A DNA stretch of 64,000 nt, taken from the NCBI GenBank assembly GCA_963775125.1, contig CAVZHQ010000002.1, forward strand, positions 992,001 to 1,056,000, in the 5' to 3' direction. The DNA is from JAHECQ01 sp963775125 (GTDB taxonomy: Bacteria > Actinomycetota > Acidimicrobiia > Acidimicrobiales > SZUA-35). The notes under the pieces are model-generated. The model was given only the letters and a program-made list of their open reading frames with translations, searched no databases and was not told the origin of the DNA. The position numbers were made by a program, and so were the translations under genes. This document shows positions 52,462-61,330 of this stretch, piece by piece (positions within the stretch are counted from its first letter, which is position 1; every line of letters starts with the position of its first letter).

Positions 52462-53610
52462 TCAAGCGCTCTGGAGGACGTGCACCACGCAGACCGCTCC
52501 CACACCGACCATGTGGGCCAGACCCGTCCGGGCGTTCGGCTGCTGGCGCACGCCGGCTTCGCCCCGTAGTTGACGGACGATCTCGCCGATCTGACCCGTG
52601 CCGGTGGGGCCGATCGGGTGACCCATGGCCAGCAGACCGCCCGAAGGGCTGACCGCACACCTCCCGCCGATGTCGAACTGGCCGTTCGCGACCAAGCCCG
52701 CCGCCTCACCCGGCCGACAGAGACCAAGCGCCTCGGTGTACAGCAGCTCCTCGATGCTGAACGCGTCATGGACCTCGAGGACGTCGAGATCGTTCGGCTC
52801 GATCCCGGCTTGCTCGAACGCAACCGATGCGGTCTCGGCCGTCAGGGCAGCGTCGATACCCTCGCCCGGTCCGTAGAGCCGTTCGGTTCGTGTCGCCGAC
52901 GACAACACCCGCACGGCCCTCGCTGCATCGAGGCCGAGTCGGCCGATTGCCTCCTCCGAGACGACGATGACCGCGGCAGCTCCCTCACCGACCGGGCAGC
53001 ATTGCAGACGAGTCATCGAGCCCGAGATCGGTTCGGCCATGATCTCGGCCAGGCTGCGCACCTTCTGGCGCTGGGCATTCGGGTTGTGGGCGCCGTTGCG
53101 ATGATTCTTCTCGGCCACCTTGGCTACCGCTTCGGCCGAGATGCCATGCGCCGACATGTACTCCGAGGCAAGGAGCGCAAAGTGCGTGAACGGGACGATC
53201 GTGCCGCCCTCCAGATTGGCGATACCGGCCTCGGCCGGACCCATCGACATCCCACCGCGTGGTTTGTCGAGGCCGAGCGCAAGCGCAACGTCGGTCCGAC
53301 CGGACGCAACATCGAGACACGCCTGGGCCACTGCGCTCGAACCCGATGCGCTTGCGTTCTCGATCTGGGTCATCGGTATGCCCGTTGAACCCAGACGACT
53401 GAGCATGATCCGGCTGGCGCCGATGCCGAGCAACGCCGTGCCGGTGTAAGCGACCTCGACGTCGGTCCAGGCCAGGCCGGCGTCGATCAACGCCTGACGC
53501 ACCGCGGTCAGCCCGAGCGTGACGTAGGTGGCGTCGCTTCGATGCTGGTAGGGATGGAACCCGATGCCCACCACGTACACCGGGCGCTCGGCGAGAAGGT
53601 TCCTCGCCAT
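52462..53610 (-). CDS. Thiolase-like lipid-transfer protein/acetyltransferase lacking the usual catalytic Cys
   Basis: The 382-residue product has the SCP-x-type thiolase fold (VGIGFHPY, IENASASGSSAVAQACLDVA, HDAFSIEELLYTEALGLCRP and AMGHPIGPTGTGQIGEIVRQ). The nucleophile position within ENASASGS is Ser instead of Cys, while the GHPIG His and a late Cys remain. It overlaps a DUF35 gene upstream, an arrangement known from Ltp2-ChsH2-type steroid side-chain aldolases. I infer an acyl-CoA aldolase or modified thiolase acting with the DUF35 subunit. Confidence 0.78.
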   Translation of the reverse strand: MARNLLAERPVYVVGIGFHPYQHRSDATYVTLGLTAVRQALIDAGLAWTDVEVAYTGTALLGIGASRIMLSRLGSTGIPMTQIENASASGSSAVAQACLDVASGRTDVALALGLDKPRGGMSMGPAEAGIANLEGGTIVPFTHFALLASEYMSAHGISAEAVAKVAEKNHRNGAHNPNAQRQKVRSLAEIMAEPISGSMTRLQCCPVGEGAAAVIVVSEEAIGRLGLDAARAVRVLSSATRTERLYGPGEGIDAALTAETASVAFEQAGIEPNDLDVLEVHDAFSIEELLYTEALGLCRPGEAAGLVANGQFDIGGRCAVSPSGGLLAMGHPIGPTGTGQIGEIVRQLRGEAGVRQQPNARTGLAHMVGVGAVCVVHVLQSA

Positions 53611-54011
53611 CAGTTGGTTCCCGTCTGATCGTCGACCCGGGCGAACCGCAGCGGCAAGGGGCTGTCTGCGGGTTCGGCGACGCCACGGACGCGGTCTCCG
53701 ACCTGGGCGTCGGCCGACTCGTCGGCGAGGACTGCCTTCAAGAGAGGCCCGTCATCGAGCACGATGGCAGCAACCGTGAACGGCGTCGGTGGCACCTCGC
53801 GGTGGTGGCGGTGCACCGTCGCCACCGCCTGCACGACTCCTGAGGCCCGCAGTTCCGTCGGCTCGAGCTGATCGAGCAGCGCGCCGCAGGACTCACAGCC
53901 GTAGGGGTCGGGCGGAAAGGCAACACGTGAGCAGTGTTGGCAACGATGACCGATCAGGAACGGGGTGCCGTCGGAGGCTGTGCCCAGGAGTTCGGGCGGC
54001 GGATGGCTCAT
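53610..54011 (-). CDS. DUF35 zinc-ribbon OB-fold protein
   Basis: The 133-residue product from ATG 54011 has a rubredoxin-like zinc ribbon (HRCQHCSRVAFPP, YGCESCGALL) and an OB-fold half (ASGVVQAVATVHRHHREVPP, TVAAIVLDDGPLLKAVLADE). Such proteins are acyl-CoA-binding partners of thiolase-like enzymes. Its stop overlaps the thiolase-like ATG, so a complex is likely. Confidence 0.85.
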   Translation of the reverse strand: MSHPPPELLGTASDGTPFLIGHRCQHCSRVAFPPDPYGCESCGALLDQLEPTELRASGVVQAVATVHRHHREVPPTPFTVAAIVLDDGPLLKAVLADESADAQVGDRVRGVAEPADSPLPLRFARVDDQTGTN

Positions 54012-54116
54012 GCTGCAGACCCTACGACGGGTTGATCGACTCGGGCGAGTGTGCATCGCTCGACCGTTCACCGACTGTCTTCGTCGTTCGCGGCTCGTGT
54101 CGCCTACGATTCGCCC

Positions 54117-55337
54117 ATGACGCCGGTGCTTGAAGGTCTACGGATCGTGGAGGGTTCGGCGTTCGTCGCTGCGCCTCTCGGGGGAATGACGCTTGCCCAA
54201 TTGGGTGCCGACGTCATCAGGTTCGACGCCATCGGCGGCGGGCTCGACTTCAATCGATGGCCGGTGACGGCCGAAGGCGTCAGTCTGTTCTGGACCGGAT
54301 TGAACAAGGCCAAGCGGTCGATCCAAGTCGATCTCCGCAATCCCGAGGGCCGAGATCTCATCACCAATCTGATCACCGCACCGGGTGACGGTGCGGGCAT
54401 GTTCCTGTCCAACTTCCCCGAGACGGGCTGGCTCAGCGACGAGGCGCTTCGCGTCCACCGAGACGACCTCATCTACATGAACATCATCGGGAATCCCGAC
54501 GAGTCGACCGCCGTCGACTACACGGTGAACCCGTCGTCCGGCTTCGCGATGGCCACCGGCCCCACCGGTTCCAACATGCCGACCAACCACGTGCTGCCGG
54601 CGTGGGACACGGCAACCGGCCTCACCACGGCGCTCGGGTTGCTCGCGGCCGAGCGCTACCGCAGCCGGACCGGCCTCGGTCAGTTGGTCAAGATTTCATT
54701 GACCGATGTTGCGTTCGCGATGGTGGCCAACCTGGGGTACCTCGCCCAGGCCCAGCTCCTGCGAGAGGATCGCGAGCCGGTGGGCAACGATCTGTACGGT
54801 GCGTTCGGTCGGGACTTTCCGACGCGGGACGGCCGCCGGGTCATGGTGGTCGCCATCAGCTACCGGCAATGGACCTCGCTCGCCGACGCCACCGAGATCA
54901 GCGAGCACCTGCCCGCCATCGAGAAGGCGCTCGGGGTCAACTTGTCGAAGGAGGGTGACCGCTATGCCGCCCGCGATGCAATCGCGGCCTTCATCGCGCC
55001 GTTCATCGCTCGTCACGATCTTGCCGACCTGCGGGAGATCTTCGATCGGCACGGCGTCTGCTGGGGGCCGTATCAGACCTTCAAGCAGCTCTTCCTCGAA
55101 GACCCGCGCTGCTCGGTTGCCAACCCGATGTTCGCCATGGTCGACCAGCCCGGCGTCGGTCGGGTCATGGCGCCCCGAAGCCCGCTCGACTTCAAGGAGA
55201 TCGATCGCCATCCGCCGAAGCCGGCGCCGAAATTGGGGCAACACACCGATGAGATCCTTCTCGGGGTGCTCGGTCTGACATCGCACGAAGTGGGGTTGCT
55301 GCACGACAAGGGCATCGTCGCCGGACCTGCGGCGTGA
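54117..55337 (+). CDS. Family III CoA transferase (CaiB/BaiF)
   Basis: The 406-residue product from ATG 54117 shows LEGLRIVEGSAFVAAPLGGM, LAQLGADVIRFD and NKAKRSIQVDLRNPEGRDL, then a distal DLADLREIFDRHGVCWGPYQ. The catalytic Asp expected in the family after the Rossmann-like part is probably in the segment after GFAMATGPTGSN, but I cannot pin it. It moves CoA between organic acids; the substrate is unknown. The following phosphatase gene overlaps its stop. Confidence 0.85.
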   Translation: MTPVLEGLRIVEGSAFVAAPLGGMTLAQLGADVIRFDAIGGGLDFNRWPVTAEGVSLFWTGLNKAKRSIQVDLRNPEGRDLITNLITAPGDGAGMFLSNFPETGWLSDEALRVHRDDLIYMNIIGNPDESTAVDYTVNPSSGFAMATGPTGSNMPTNHVLPAWDTATGLTTALGLLAAERYRSRTGLGQLVKISLTDVAFAMVANLGYLAQAQLLREDREPVGNDLYGAFGRDFPTRDGRRVMVVAISYRQWTSLADATEISEHLPAIEKALGVNLSKEGDRYAARDAIAAFIAPFIARHDLADLREIFDRHGVCWGPYQTFKQLFLEDPRCSVANPMFAMVDQPGVGRVMAPRSPLDFKEIDRHPPKPAPKLGQHTDEILLGVLGLTSHEVGLLHDKGIVAGPAA

Positions 55338-56122
55338 GTCCGGCCAGCGAACGGTCTCTCGAATCACCGCCTGACGTTTCTCCCGACGACCATCTTCTGG
55401 CCGCCCAGCTCGCGGCGGAAGCCGGGGTTGCCCTCATGTCGTTCCGCGACGGAAAGGGCCGGGGTGTCGACCCTTGGAGCCTGCGAGACATGGGTGACCA
55501 ATTGGCGCACGACCTCCTGGTCGAGAAGTTGGCTCAGTTCCGCCCGCACGACATCGTGTTGTCCGAGGAAGGGGTCGAGGATCGTCGCCGGCTGAAGGCC
55601 GCTCGTACGTGGATCATCGATCCTCTCGACGGCACCCACGACTACCCCTACACCGACAGCATCGAATGGGCGGTGCACGTCGCCCTCGTCGAGGACGGCC
55701 GACCGACGGCGGGCGCCGTCGCCGTGCCGGGAATGGGTAGCGTCTTCTCCACCCGTGGCTCGCTGCTTGCCGACCGCGAAGCACGCGACCAACCGTTGGT
55801 CATCAGTGGTCGGTCCAATGGGTTCCTCGGCGGCCGAGTCGCCCAAGCGCTCGACGGGAGACTCACCGCGTGCGGCTCTTCGGGCGTGAAGGCCATGCTC
55901 GTCGTCAACGGGTCGGTCGATGTCTACGTGCACGGCAGCGGCTTGTTCGAGTGGGACGTGTGCGCCCCGGCGGCCGTTGCCGAAGCGGCCGGCCTCGTCG
56001 TCACCGACATCTCGGGGGCCGAGATCCGCTACAACAAGTCCGACCCCATTGTCCGAGGCCTCGTCATCGCCCGCCCGGAGTACGCGGCCGCAGTCCGCAA
56101 GGCCCTCGACCGCGCCCTCTGA
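55334..56122 (+). CDS. Inositol monophosphatase/CysQ family phosphatase
   Basis: The 262-residue product has the metal-binding motifs SEEGVEDR, WIIDPLDGTHDYPY and, near the C-terminus, GLFEWDVCAPAAVAEAAGL. These place it in the lithium-sensitive phosphomonoesterase family (inositol monophosphatase, 3'(2'),5'-bisphosphate nucleotidase, histidinol phosphatase). The exact substrate is open. GTG 55334 overlaps the CoA transferase stop. Confidence 0.88.
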   Translation: MSPASERSLESPPDVSPDDHLLAAQLAAEAGVALMSFRDGKGRGVDPWSLRDMGDQLAHDLLVEKLAQFRPHDIVLSEEGVEDRRRLKAARTWIIDPLDGTHDYPYTDSIEWAVHVALVEDGRPTAGAVAVPGMGSVFSTRGSLLADREARDQPLVISGRSNGFLGGRVAQALDGRLTACGSSGVKAMLVVNGSVDVYVHGSGLFEWDVCAPAAVAEAAGLVVTDISGAEIRYNKSDPIVRGLVIARPEYAAAVRKALDRAL

Positions 56123-56153
56123 GAGCCGTGCATCGCTGAGCATCAGCGCAGCC

Positions 56154-56597
56154 CTAGAGGATCGCGTAGATGTCGTAGGTGACGCCCTGGGCGTCGGAGG
56201 TGCCGATGCCGACGGCTTGGACGTCGTTCAGCCACGCGTACTTCTCGGCCCCGGTCTCGAACGTCGGCGCGGTGCGGATTGCGGTCGTGCCGTCGCCGTT
56301 CGGTTTGCCGATCCCCTGATAGGTCATGAGGATCGATTCGTTGTCGTCGGTGACGAGCAGAAGGCGAACATCGAGATGCAAGGTCTTGTTGGCCCGGCGA
56401 TGCACCCAGTCACCCCCGGGGGGAACGATGGATCCCTTCAGCCGCTGGCCCTCGAACGAACCGCCGGTCACCGGCGCGATGAACCGGTGTCCCGTTGGCC
56501 CGCTGCGAATGAATCCGTTGGCTGCCTCCCCGACGTGCGCGGTGAGGGTGAAGAGGTGTTCGGCAGCGAGCGCAGTGGGTGCTGGACTATCAGACAT
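56154..56597 (-). CDS. DUF3237 family protein
   Basis: The 147-residue product from ATG 56597 contains AAEHLFTLTAHVGEAANGFI, GPTGHRFIAPVTGGSFEGQR, LDVRLLLVTDDNESILMTYQ and GIG; this is the beta-barrel DUF3237 pattern. Its function is unknown; such genes sit near aromatic/acyl-CoA catabolism. It is convergent with the phosphatase gene. Confidence 0.8.
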   Translation of the reverse strand: MSDSPAPTALAAEHLFTLTAHVGEAANGFIRSGPTGHRFIAPVTGGSFEGQRLKGSIVPPGGDWVHRRANKTLHLDVRLLLVTDDNESILMTYQGIGKPNGDGTTAIRTAPTFETGAEKYAWLNDVQAVGIGTSDAQGVTYDIYAIL

Positions 56598-56646
56598 GGG
56601 AGGGATCCGTTCGTAGCTGTTGTGGGTGTTGGGGACTGCCGGGAGT

Positions 56647-57295
56647 TCAGACCCAGGTCGCAAAGTCGGCGACCGGGAAGCGTTGGCTTTCGAGGGTGTT
56701 GATCGGGTGCTCGATGTCGGCGTGGCCGAGGGCGACGCCGCAGAACAGCTGGAGCTCGTCGGGAGCGCCGACGAACTCGGTGATGGCGGCCTCGTACCGG
56801 GCCCACGCTTCCTGCGGACAGGTGTCGAGCCCCGCCTCGGTGGCCAGCAACATGAAGGTCTGGAGGAACATGCCGAGGTCCGACCATTGGGCTGCGCCCA
56901 TCTGGCGATCGACGTAGCAGAAGATGGCCGACGGGGCACCGAAGAAGTCGTAGTTCTTGGCCATCTGTCGGAGGCGGGCCGGCTTGTCGTCGCGGGGAAT
57001 GCCGATGGTGGCGTACATGGCCTCGCCCAGTTGGAATCGGGCCGTCCGGTACGGTTCCTTCAGGCTCTCGGGGTAGACGGGGTACCCAGCCTGGCCCGGC
57101 TTGCGATCGCCGAGGAAGCTGCGGAACCGGGTCATCGATTCGCCGTTGACCACGTAGACCTTCCACGGTTGGACGTTGCCTCCGGACGGCGCCCTCGCCG
57201 CTTTTCCAGCAACTGCGTGATGGTCTCGTCGGACACCGGGGTGGGCAGGAAGGCCCGGACGGATTTCGGCGGGAGACGGCAGTGGTTACATCCAT
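56647..57295 (-). CDS. Nitroreductase family flavoprotein with two one-base frameshifts
   Basis: Three pieces make one 216-residue protein: MDVTTAVSRR from ATG 57295, then KSVRAFLPTPVSDETITQLL, then ARAPSGGNVQPWKVYVVNGE to WV at 56647. One base is missing near 57268 and one near 57200. The FMN-binding RRSVRAF-type start, PSGGNVQPW and the C-terminal GVALGHADIEHPINTLES are standard. It reduces nitro or quinone substrates with NAD(P)H. Two breaks in one gene could mean true decay, but the pattern of small indels recurs across the window. Confidence 0.75.
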
Positions 57296-57312
57296 GCCGC
57301 ATCTTGGCCTGT

Positions 57313-57888
57313 TCAGCCGACGGTCGGCCAGCCCGGAACGCCATCGTCGAGCTGGACGCCGAACGTGTTCAGGTAGCCGGAGACCAAACGGTAGAAGCCG
57401 GCGGTGACCACCAGCTCCATCAGCTCGGCCTCGTTCCAACGCTGAGCCAGGCCCGCATAGGTGGCATCGGTGACGCAGTCGTCGTCACACAATTCGTCGG
57501 CGAGCGCGATGAGGAGGCGATCGTCTGCCGACCAGGCGTGCTCTGCTCCGGCGAGCCCGTCGATCTCCGCTGAGGTGAGACCGCAGCGAAGTCCGATCTC
57601 GGTGTGCTGGCCGAACTCGTACACCGACTGCGCGTTCCATCCGACCCTCAGGATGACGATCTCTCGTTCACGCGCCGGCACCAGCCCCTTGTTGAGAATG
57701 AAGCCCCCGAAGAGGTTGAATCGCTTCATCATCTTCGGGTGGTGGCTGAGCGTGCGGAAGATATTGAGCGGCGAGCCATCGCGGCTGATGGCCGAACGGA
57801 GGACGTCCTCGACCTCCTCGCTCGGGTTTTCGTTTGGCGCGACACGGGGCGCGCTGGGCCGGATGCGGGAGCCGTCGTGGCCGGCCAC
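57313..57888 (-). CDS. Carboxymuconolactone decarboxylase (AhpD-like) family protein
   Basis: The 191-residue product from GTG 57888 has the helical core LVPAREREIVILRVGWNAQS, VYEFGQHTEIGLRCGLTSAE and EAELMELVVTAGFYRLVSGY. The peroxidase CxxC of AhpD is not present; this matches the non-peroxidase branch. Substrate unknown. It directly follows the epimerase gene, two bases after its stop. Confidence 0.82.
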   Translation of the reverse strand: MAGHDGSRIRPSAPRVAPNENPSEEVEDVLRSAISRDGSPLNIFRTLSHHPKMMKRFNLFGGFILNKGLVPAREREIVILRVGWNAQSVYEFGQHTEIGLRCGLTSAEIDGLAGAEHAWSADDRLLIALADELCDDDCVTDATYAGLAQRWNEAELMELVVTAGFYRLVSGYLNTFGVQLDDGVPGWPTVG

Positions 57889-57890
57889 GG

Positions 57891-58292
57891 CTACTCCTGC
57901 ACCAGTTCGATGAGCGTCCCGAAGCTGCCCTTCGGATGCACGAACGCCACCGTGGTTCCCCGAGATCCGGGGCGGGGCGCTTTGTCGATGGGGGTTGCGC
58001 CCGCAGCAACCATCGCGGCCAGGGCGGCGGCGCAATCGTCGACCCGGTAGCCGACGTGATGCAGCCCTTCGCCCCGCTTCTCGATGGACTTGGCGATGGG
58101 TGAGTCGTCGCGGGTAGCTGCGGTCAGCTGGATGTAGGAGTCGGCGACCTTGACCAGCGCTTCCTCGACACCGTCACTCTCGACGATCTCGCGATGGTGG
58201 ACCTCGGCGCCGAACGCAGCCTGGTAGTAGGCAATGGCGGACTCGAGATCACGGACGGCGATGGCGATGTGGTCGATTTCGGTGAGAATCAT
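57891..58292 (-). CDS. mce: Methylmalonyl-CoA/ethylmalonyl-CoA epimerase
   Basis: The 133-residue VOC-fold protein (EIDHIAIAVRDLESAIAYYQ, GEGLHHVGYRVDDCAAAL, VAFVHPKGSFGTLIELVQE) has the His and Glu metal ligands of this epimerase family. It converts (R)- and (S)-forms of methylmalonyl- or ethylmalonyl-CoA. Next to Ccr this fits the ethylmalonyl-CoA route or propionyl-CoA metabolism. Confidence 0.88.
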   Translation of the reverse strand: MILTEIDHIAIAVRDLESAIAYYQAAFGAEVHHREIVESDGVEEALVKVADSYIQLTAATRDDSPIAKSIEKRGEGLHHVGYRVDDCAAALAAMVAAGATPIDKAPRPGSRGTTVAFVHPKGSFGTLIELVQE

Positions 58293-58331
58293 GGCAATCC
58301 TTTGGTTGGTCAGGTCTGGTGGCGTGTCAGA

Positions 58332-59684
58332 TCAGTGGACGAGCGAATCGGCGTGGCGGCGGAACATGGTGATCTTGTCCTCACCGAGCCGCTCGCGCTT
58401 CTCGGGGTCGGAGATGCCCTGGCCCTCACTGTCGGCGAGACAGAGGACGCCGAGCTTTCCTTCGTGCAGGTTGTGATGCACCTGATACGCAGCCTCGCCC
58501 ACTTGGTCGAGGGGATAGACCGCCGAGAGGATCGGGTTGATGGCGCCGCGATCGATGAGGCGGTTCATGGCGTAGGCCTCGCCGTAGTTGGCGAAGTGGC
58601 TGGAAACGATCTGCTTCAGTTTCATCCAGAGATGGCGGTTGTCGTACTCGATCATGTAGCCCGAGGTCGCGGCGCACGTGACGATCACGCCGCCGCGTTT
58701 CGCCGCGAACACCGAGGCTCCCATGGTCTGGCGGCCAGGGTGCTCGAAGATGATGTCGGGGTCTTCGCCGACGAGGTCGCGGATGCGAGCCCCGAACCGG
58801 CGCCACTCGGATTCGTCCTGTTCGTGGTCGTTCTTCCAGAACCGGAAGTTCTCGGCCTTGCGGTCGATCACCGCCTGGCATCCCATTTCATGGAGCAGCT
58901 CGACCTTGTCGGCCGACGAGACGACCCCGACGGGGATGCCTCCGCCGTTGAGTACCAACTGGGTTGCATAGCCGCCGAGGCCGCCGGTAGCACCCCAAAT
59001 GAGGACGGTGTCGCCCTGCTTCATGGCCGCAGCGTTGTTCGACACCAACATCCGATAGCTGGTCGAGGCGCAGAGCGCGTTGACCGACGATTCTTCCCAC
59101 GACAGGTGGGAGGGCTTGGGCATCAGCTGGTTGGCCTTGACGATCGTGAGGTCCGACAGGCCGCCGAAGTTGGTCTCGAAACCCCAGATTCGCTGGTTGG
59201 CTGCCTTCATCGAGTCGTTGTGCGACGAAGGGTCCTGGTCATCGACGTAGTTGCACTGGATGACGACCCGATCACCAGGCTTCCAGTTCCGGACCGCAGA
59301 ACCGACTCGGATGACGACGCCGGCGCCGTCAGAACCGAGGACGTGATAGGGCAGATTGTGCCGCTGGCCCCAGATGCTTTCTCGGCCGAGACGCTCGAGG
59401 AACCCGAAGGTGGGCAGGGGCTCGAAGATCGATGACCACACGGTGTTGAAGTTGATGGAGGAAGCCATGACGGCCACGTAGGCCTCGTCGGGCGCCAGCT
59501 CGGGCACGGCGACCTCATCGACGTGGATCGCGAGTCGCGGATCTTTTTCGTCCGATGGCACGTCCTCGAACATGCGGATGTCGTCACGTCGTACGAACGC
59601 CGCCCGATACGAGCTGGGAAGGGGCATGCTCGCCAGTTCGGCGCCACTGGCGTTGTTCTTGATTGCTTCGAGGAACTCCTGCAT
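58332..59684 (-). CDS. ccr: Crotonyl-CoA carboxylase/reductase
   Basis: The 450-residue medium-chain dehydrogenase/reductase from ATG 59684 contains YHVLGSDGAGVVIRVGSAVR, GDRVVIQCNYVDDQDPSSH, VLIWGATGGLGGYATQLVLN and IIFEHPGRQTMGASVFA. These are typical of Ccr, which turns crotonyl-CoA, CO2 and NADPH into ethylmalonyl-CoA. It feeds the ethylmalonyl-CoA pathway or polyketide extender supply. A longer in-frame start at 59966 crosses the intergenic region and is unlikely. Confidence 0.93.
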   Translation of the reverse strand: MQEFLEAIKNNASGAELASMPLPSSYRAAFVRRDDIRMFEDVPSDEKDPRLAIHVDEVAVPELAPDEAYVAVMASSINFNTVWSSIFEPLPTFGFLERLGRESIWGQRHNLPYHVLGSDGAGVVIRVGSAVRNWKPGDRVVIQCNYVDDQDPSSHNDSMKAANQRIWGFETNFGGLSDLTIVKANQLMPKPSHLSWEESSVNALCASTSYRMLVSNNAAAMKQGDTVLIWGATGGLGGYATQLVLNGGGIPVGVVSSADKVELLHEMGCQAVIDRKAENFRFWKNDHEQDESEWRRFGARIRDLVGEDPDIIFEHPGRQTMGASVFAAKRGGVIVTCAATSGYMIEYDNRHLWMKLKQIVSSHFANYGEAYAMNRLIDRGAINPILSAVYPLDQVGEAAYQVHHNLHEGKLGVLCLADSEGQGISDPEKRERLGEDKITMFRRHADSLVH

Positions 59685-59835
59685 GGCCGTGCACGGTAGC
59701 GGGCCCGGCGGATTGCGAACAGATCGGGTAGCGGTGGGCGACGGCATTCTGTTTGTCGAGGTATTCGCGTGATTTGGTCTCACGCCGATCCGAAAATGGC
59801 CGACTGGGTAGGCTGAGGAAGGAAGGAACCCCACC

Positions 59836-61243
59836 GTGCCATTGCGACCTGACGAGATCGAGAACCGAGAGTTCGCCTCCAGTCTGAGAGGGTTCGACAA
59901 GCATGAGGTCCGCGCCTTTCTTCGCCGGGTCGCAAGCGATGTCGAAGAACTCGAGACCACGCTCACGAGTCGTGAGTCGGCCTGGGCCGGCGCTGGTGAG
60001 GGTGCAGCTCACGGCTTCGCCCCGCTTCCGGAGGCGACGCAGATCGACGAAGACCGCTTCGGAGCGCTCGGCGACCGCATCGCCAATCTGCTGCGCCAGG
60101 CCCACGAGGTGGCGACCGAAACTCGCGAACAGTCGGAGCAGAAAGCTATCGAGCTCCGGTCGGGCGCGGAGGACGAACTCGAACGGGCGCGGGTCGACGC
60201 CAGCCGCCTGCGAGAAGAAGCCGAATCGCTGAAAGTCGAAGCCGCCCGTCTCCACGCCGAGTCGGCGTCGGTTCGCCACGAGGCCGAAGAGTACGTCAAC
60301 CAGCTGCGCGCTCGAAGCCGACGGCACGCGGGCCGAGGCCGATCATCTCCGCTCCGAAGCCGAACGCCTGAGGGCCGAGGCCGAAGCGTTCCGAGCCGAG
60401 TCCGAGGAATACTCGGCCCACCTTCGGGGCGAAGCCGAATACGAAGCCCACGCCATCCGCGACCGGGCCGAGATCGAGGGAGTGGCTCGTCTCGACGAGC
60501 GTCGCTCCCTTGTCGAGCAGGCCGAAGCCGAGGCGGCCACCGAACGCGAAGCGGCGCTCGCCGAAGTATCCGAGGCTCGTCAACAGGTCGCAACCTTGCT
60601 GGAAGAGGCCCGGGCTCAGAGCGAGTTCATCAAACGAGAAGCAGAAGAGATTGTGCGGGCGAAGGTCAGGACCAACCTGGACCAGGCCCAGCGACGTCTC
60701 GACGTGCTGCGAAACACCGAGACGTCCTCTCGGAACCGCATTCTCACTGCGCAGCGAGAGTTGGAGGCGGCCCTCAATCGTCTCGATGCCGAGGCGGTCT
60801 CCGAGCTCGGAGCGCAAACCGAGCAGGACGTGCTGCTCGAGGCCGAACAGCGGGCCATCGAGGCCGACTACCCCCCGTTCCTGTCGACCGATCGGCCCGA
60901 CCATTCCTACGAGGGCAACGACTACGACGGGCGGGGTGACTACGACGAGGATGACGATGTCATCGAGGCGCACATCATTGACGGTGATGTCATTGAGGGT
61001 GACATCATTGAAGGTGATGTGATCGAGGGTGGGTTCGGCGGGTCCGACGCACCCGAGACCTTCTATCGGCCATCATCTGACTCCCACGGCGCCCCCGACC
61101 TCGGCGAAGAGCTCGGGGTCGATGCCGAGGATGACGCCGAGGTTGCCGATGTCGCGACGCCAGAGAACGAAGACGCGTTGGCCCGACTCGTCCGTGAAGC
61201 CATGCAGCGAGTGGTCGAGGATGCCCGCAACGAGAACCGCTGA
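59836..61243 (+). CDS. DivIVA-domain coiled-coil protein, one-base frameshift
   Basis: GTG 59836 after a GGAAGGAA site gives a DivIVA-type N-terminus (IENREFASSLRGFDKHEVRA, FLRRVASDVEELE), then a very long Ala/Glu/Arg coiled coil. An extra base at CTGCGCGCTCGAAG (about 60305-60311) shifts the frame. The coil continues as LEADGTRAEADHLRSEAERL and joins ARLDERRSLVEQAEAEAATE, ending in an acidic repeat-rich tail at 61243. Corrected length is 468 residues. DivIVA/Wag31 proteins mark cell poles and septa in actinobacteria; a role in growth or division is inferred. Confidence 0.78.
60967..61032 (+). repeat. Short tandem repeat encoding D-[VI]-IEG units
   Basis: Four to five imperfect 15-bp units encode IIDGDVIEGDIIEGDVIEGG within the acidic tail of the DivIVA-like protein. 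Such repeats can change copy number by slippage. Confidence 0.7.
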
Positions 61244-61330
61244 TCTGGGTCTCGATCTCGTTGGGATGAATCCCTGCGGGGTTGAGAGGTAGGCTGGCGT
61301 TTCCTTCGTCGACCTGAACGGGAGCGGTTC

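Noticed and set aside
60967..61032. CRISPR-like short repeats
   Set aside because: Repeats are in-frame codon repeats inside a gene with no spacers; no CRISPR array or cas gene was seen anywhere.
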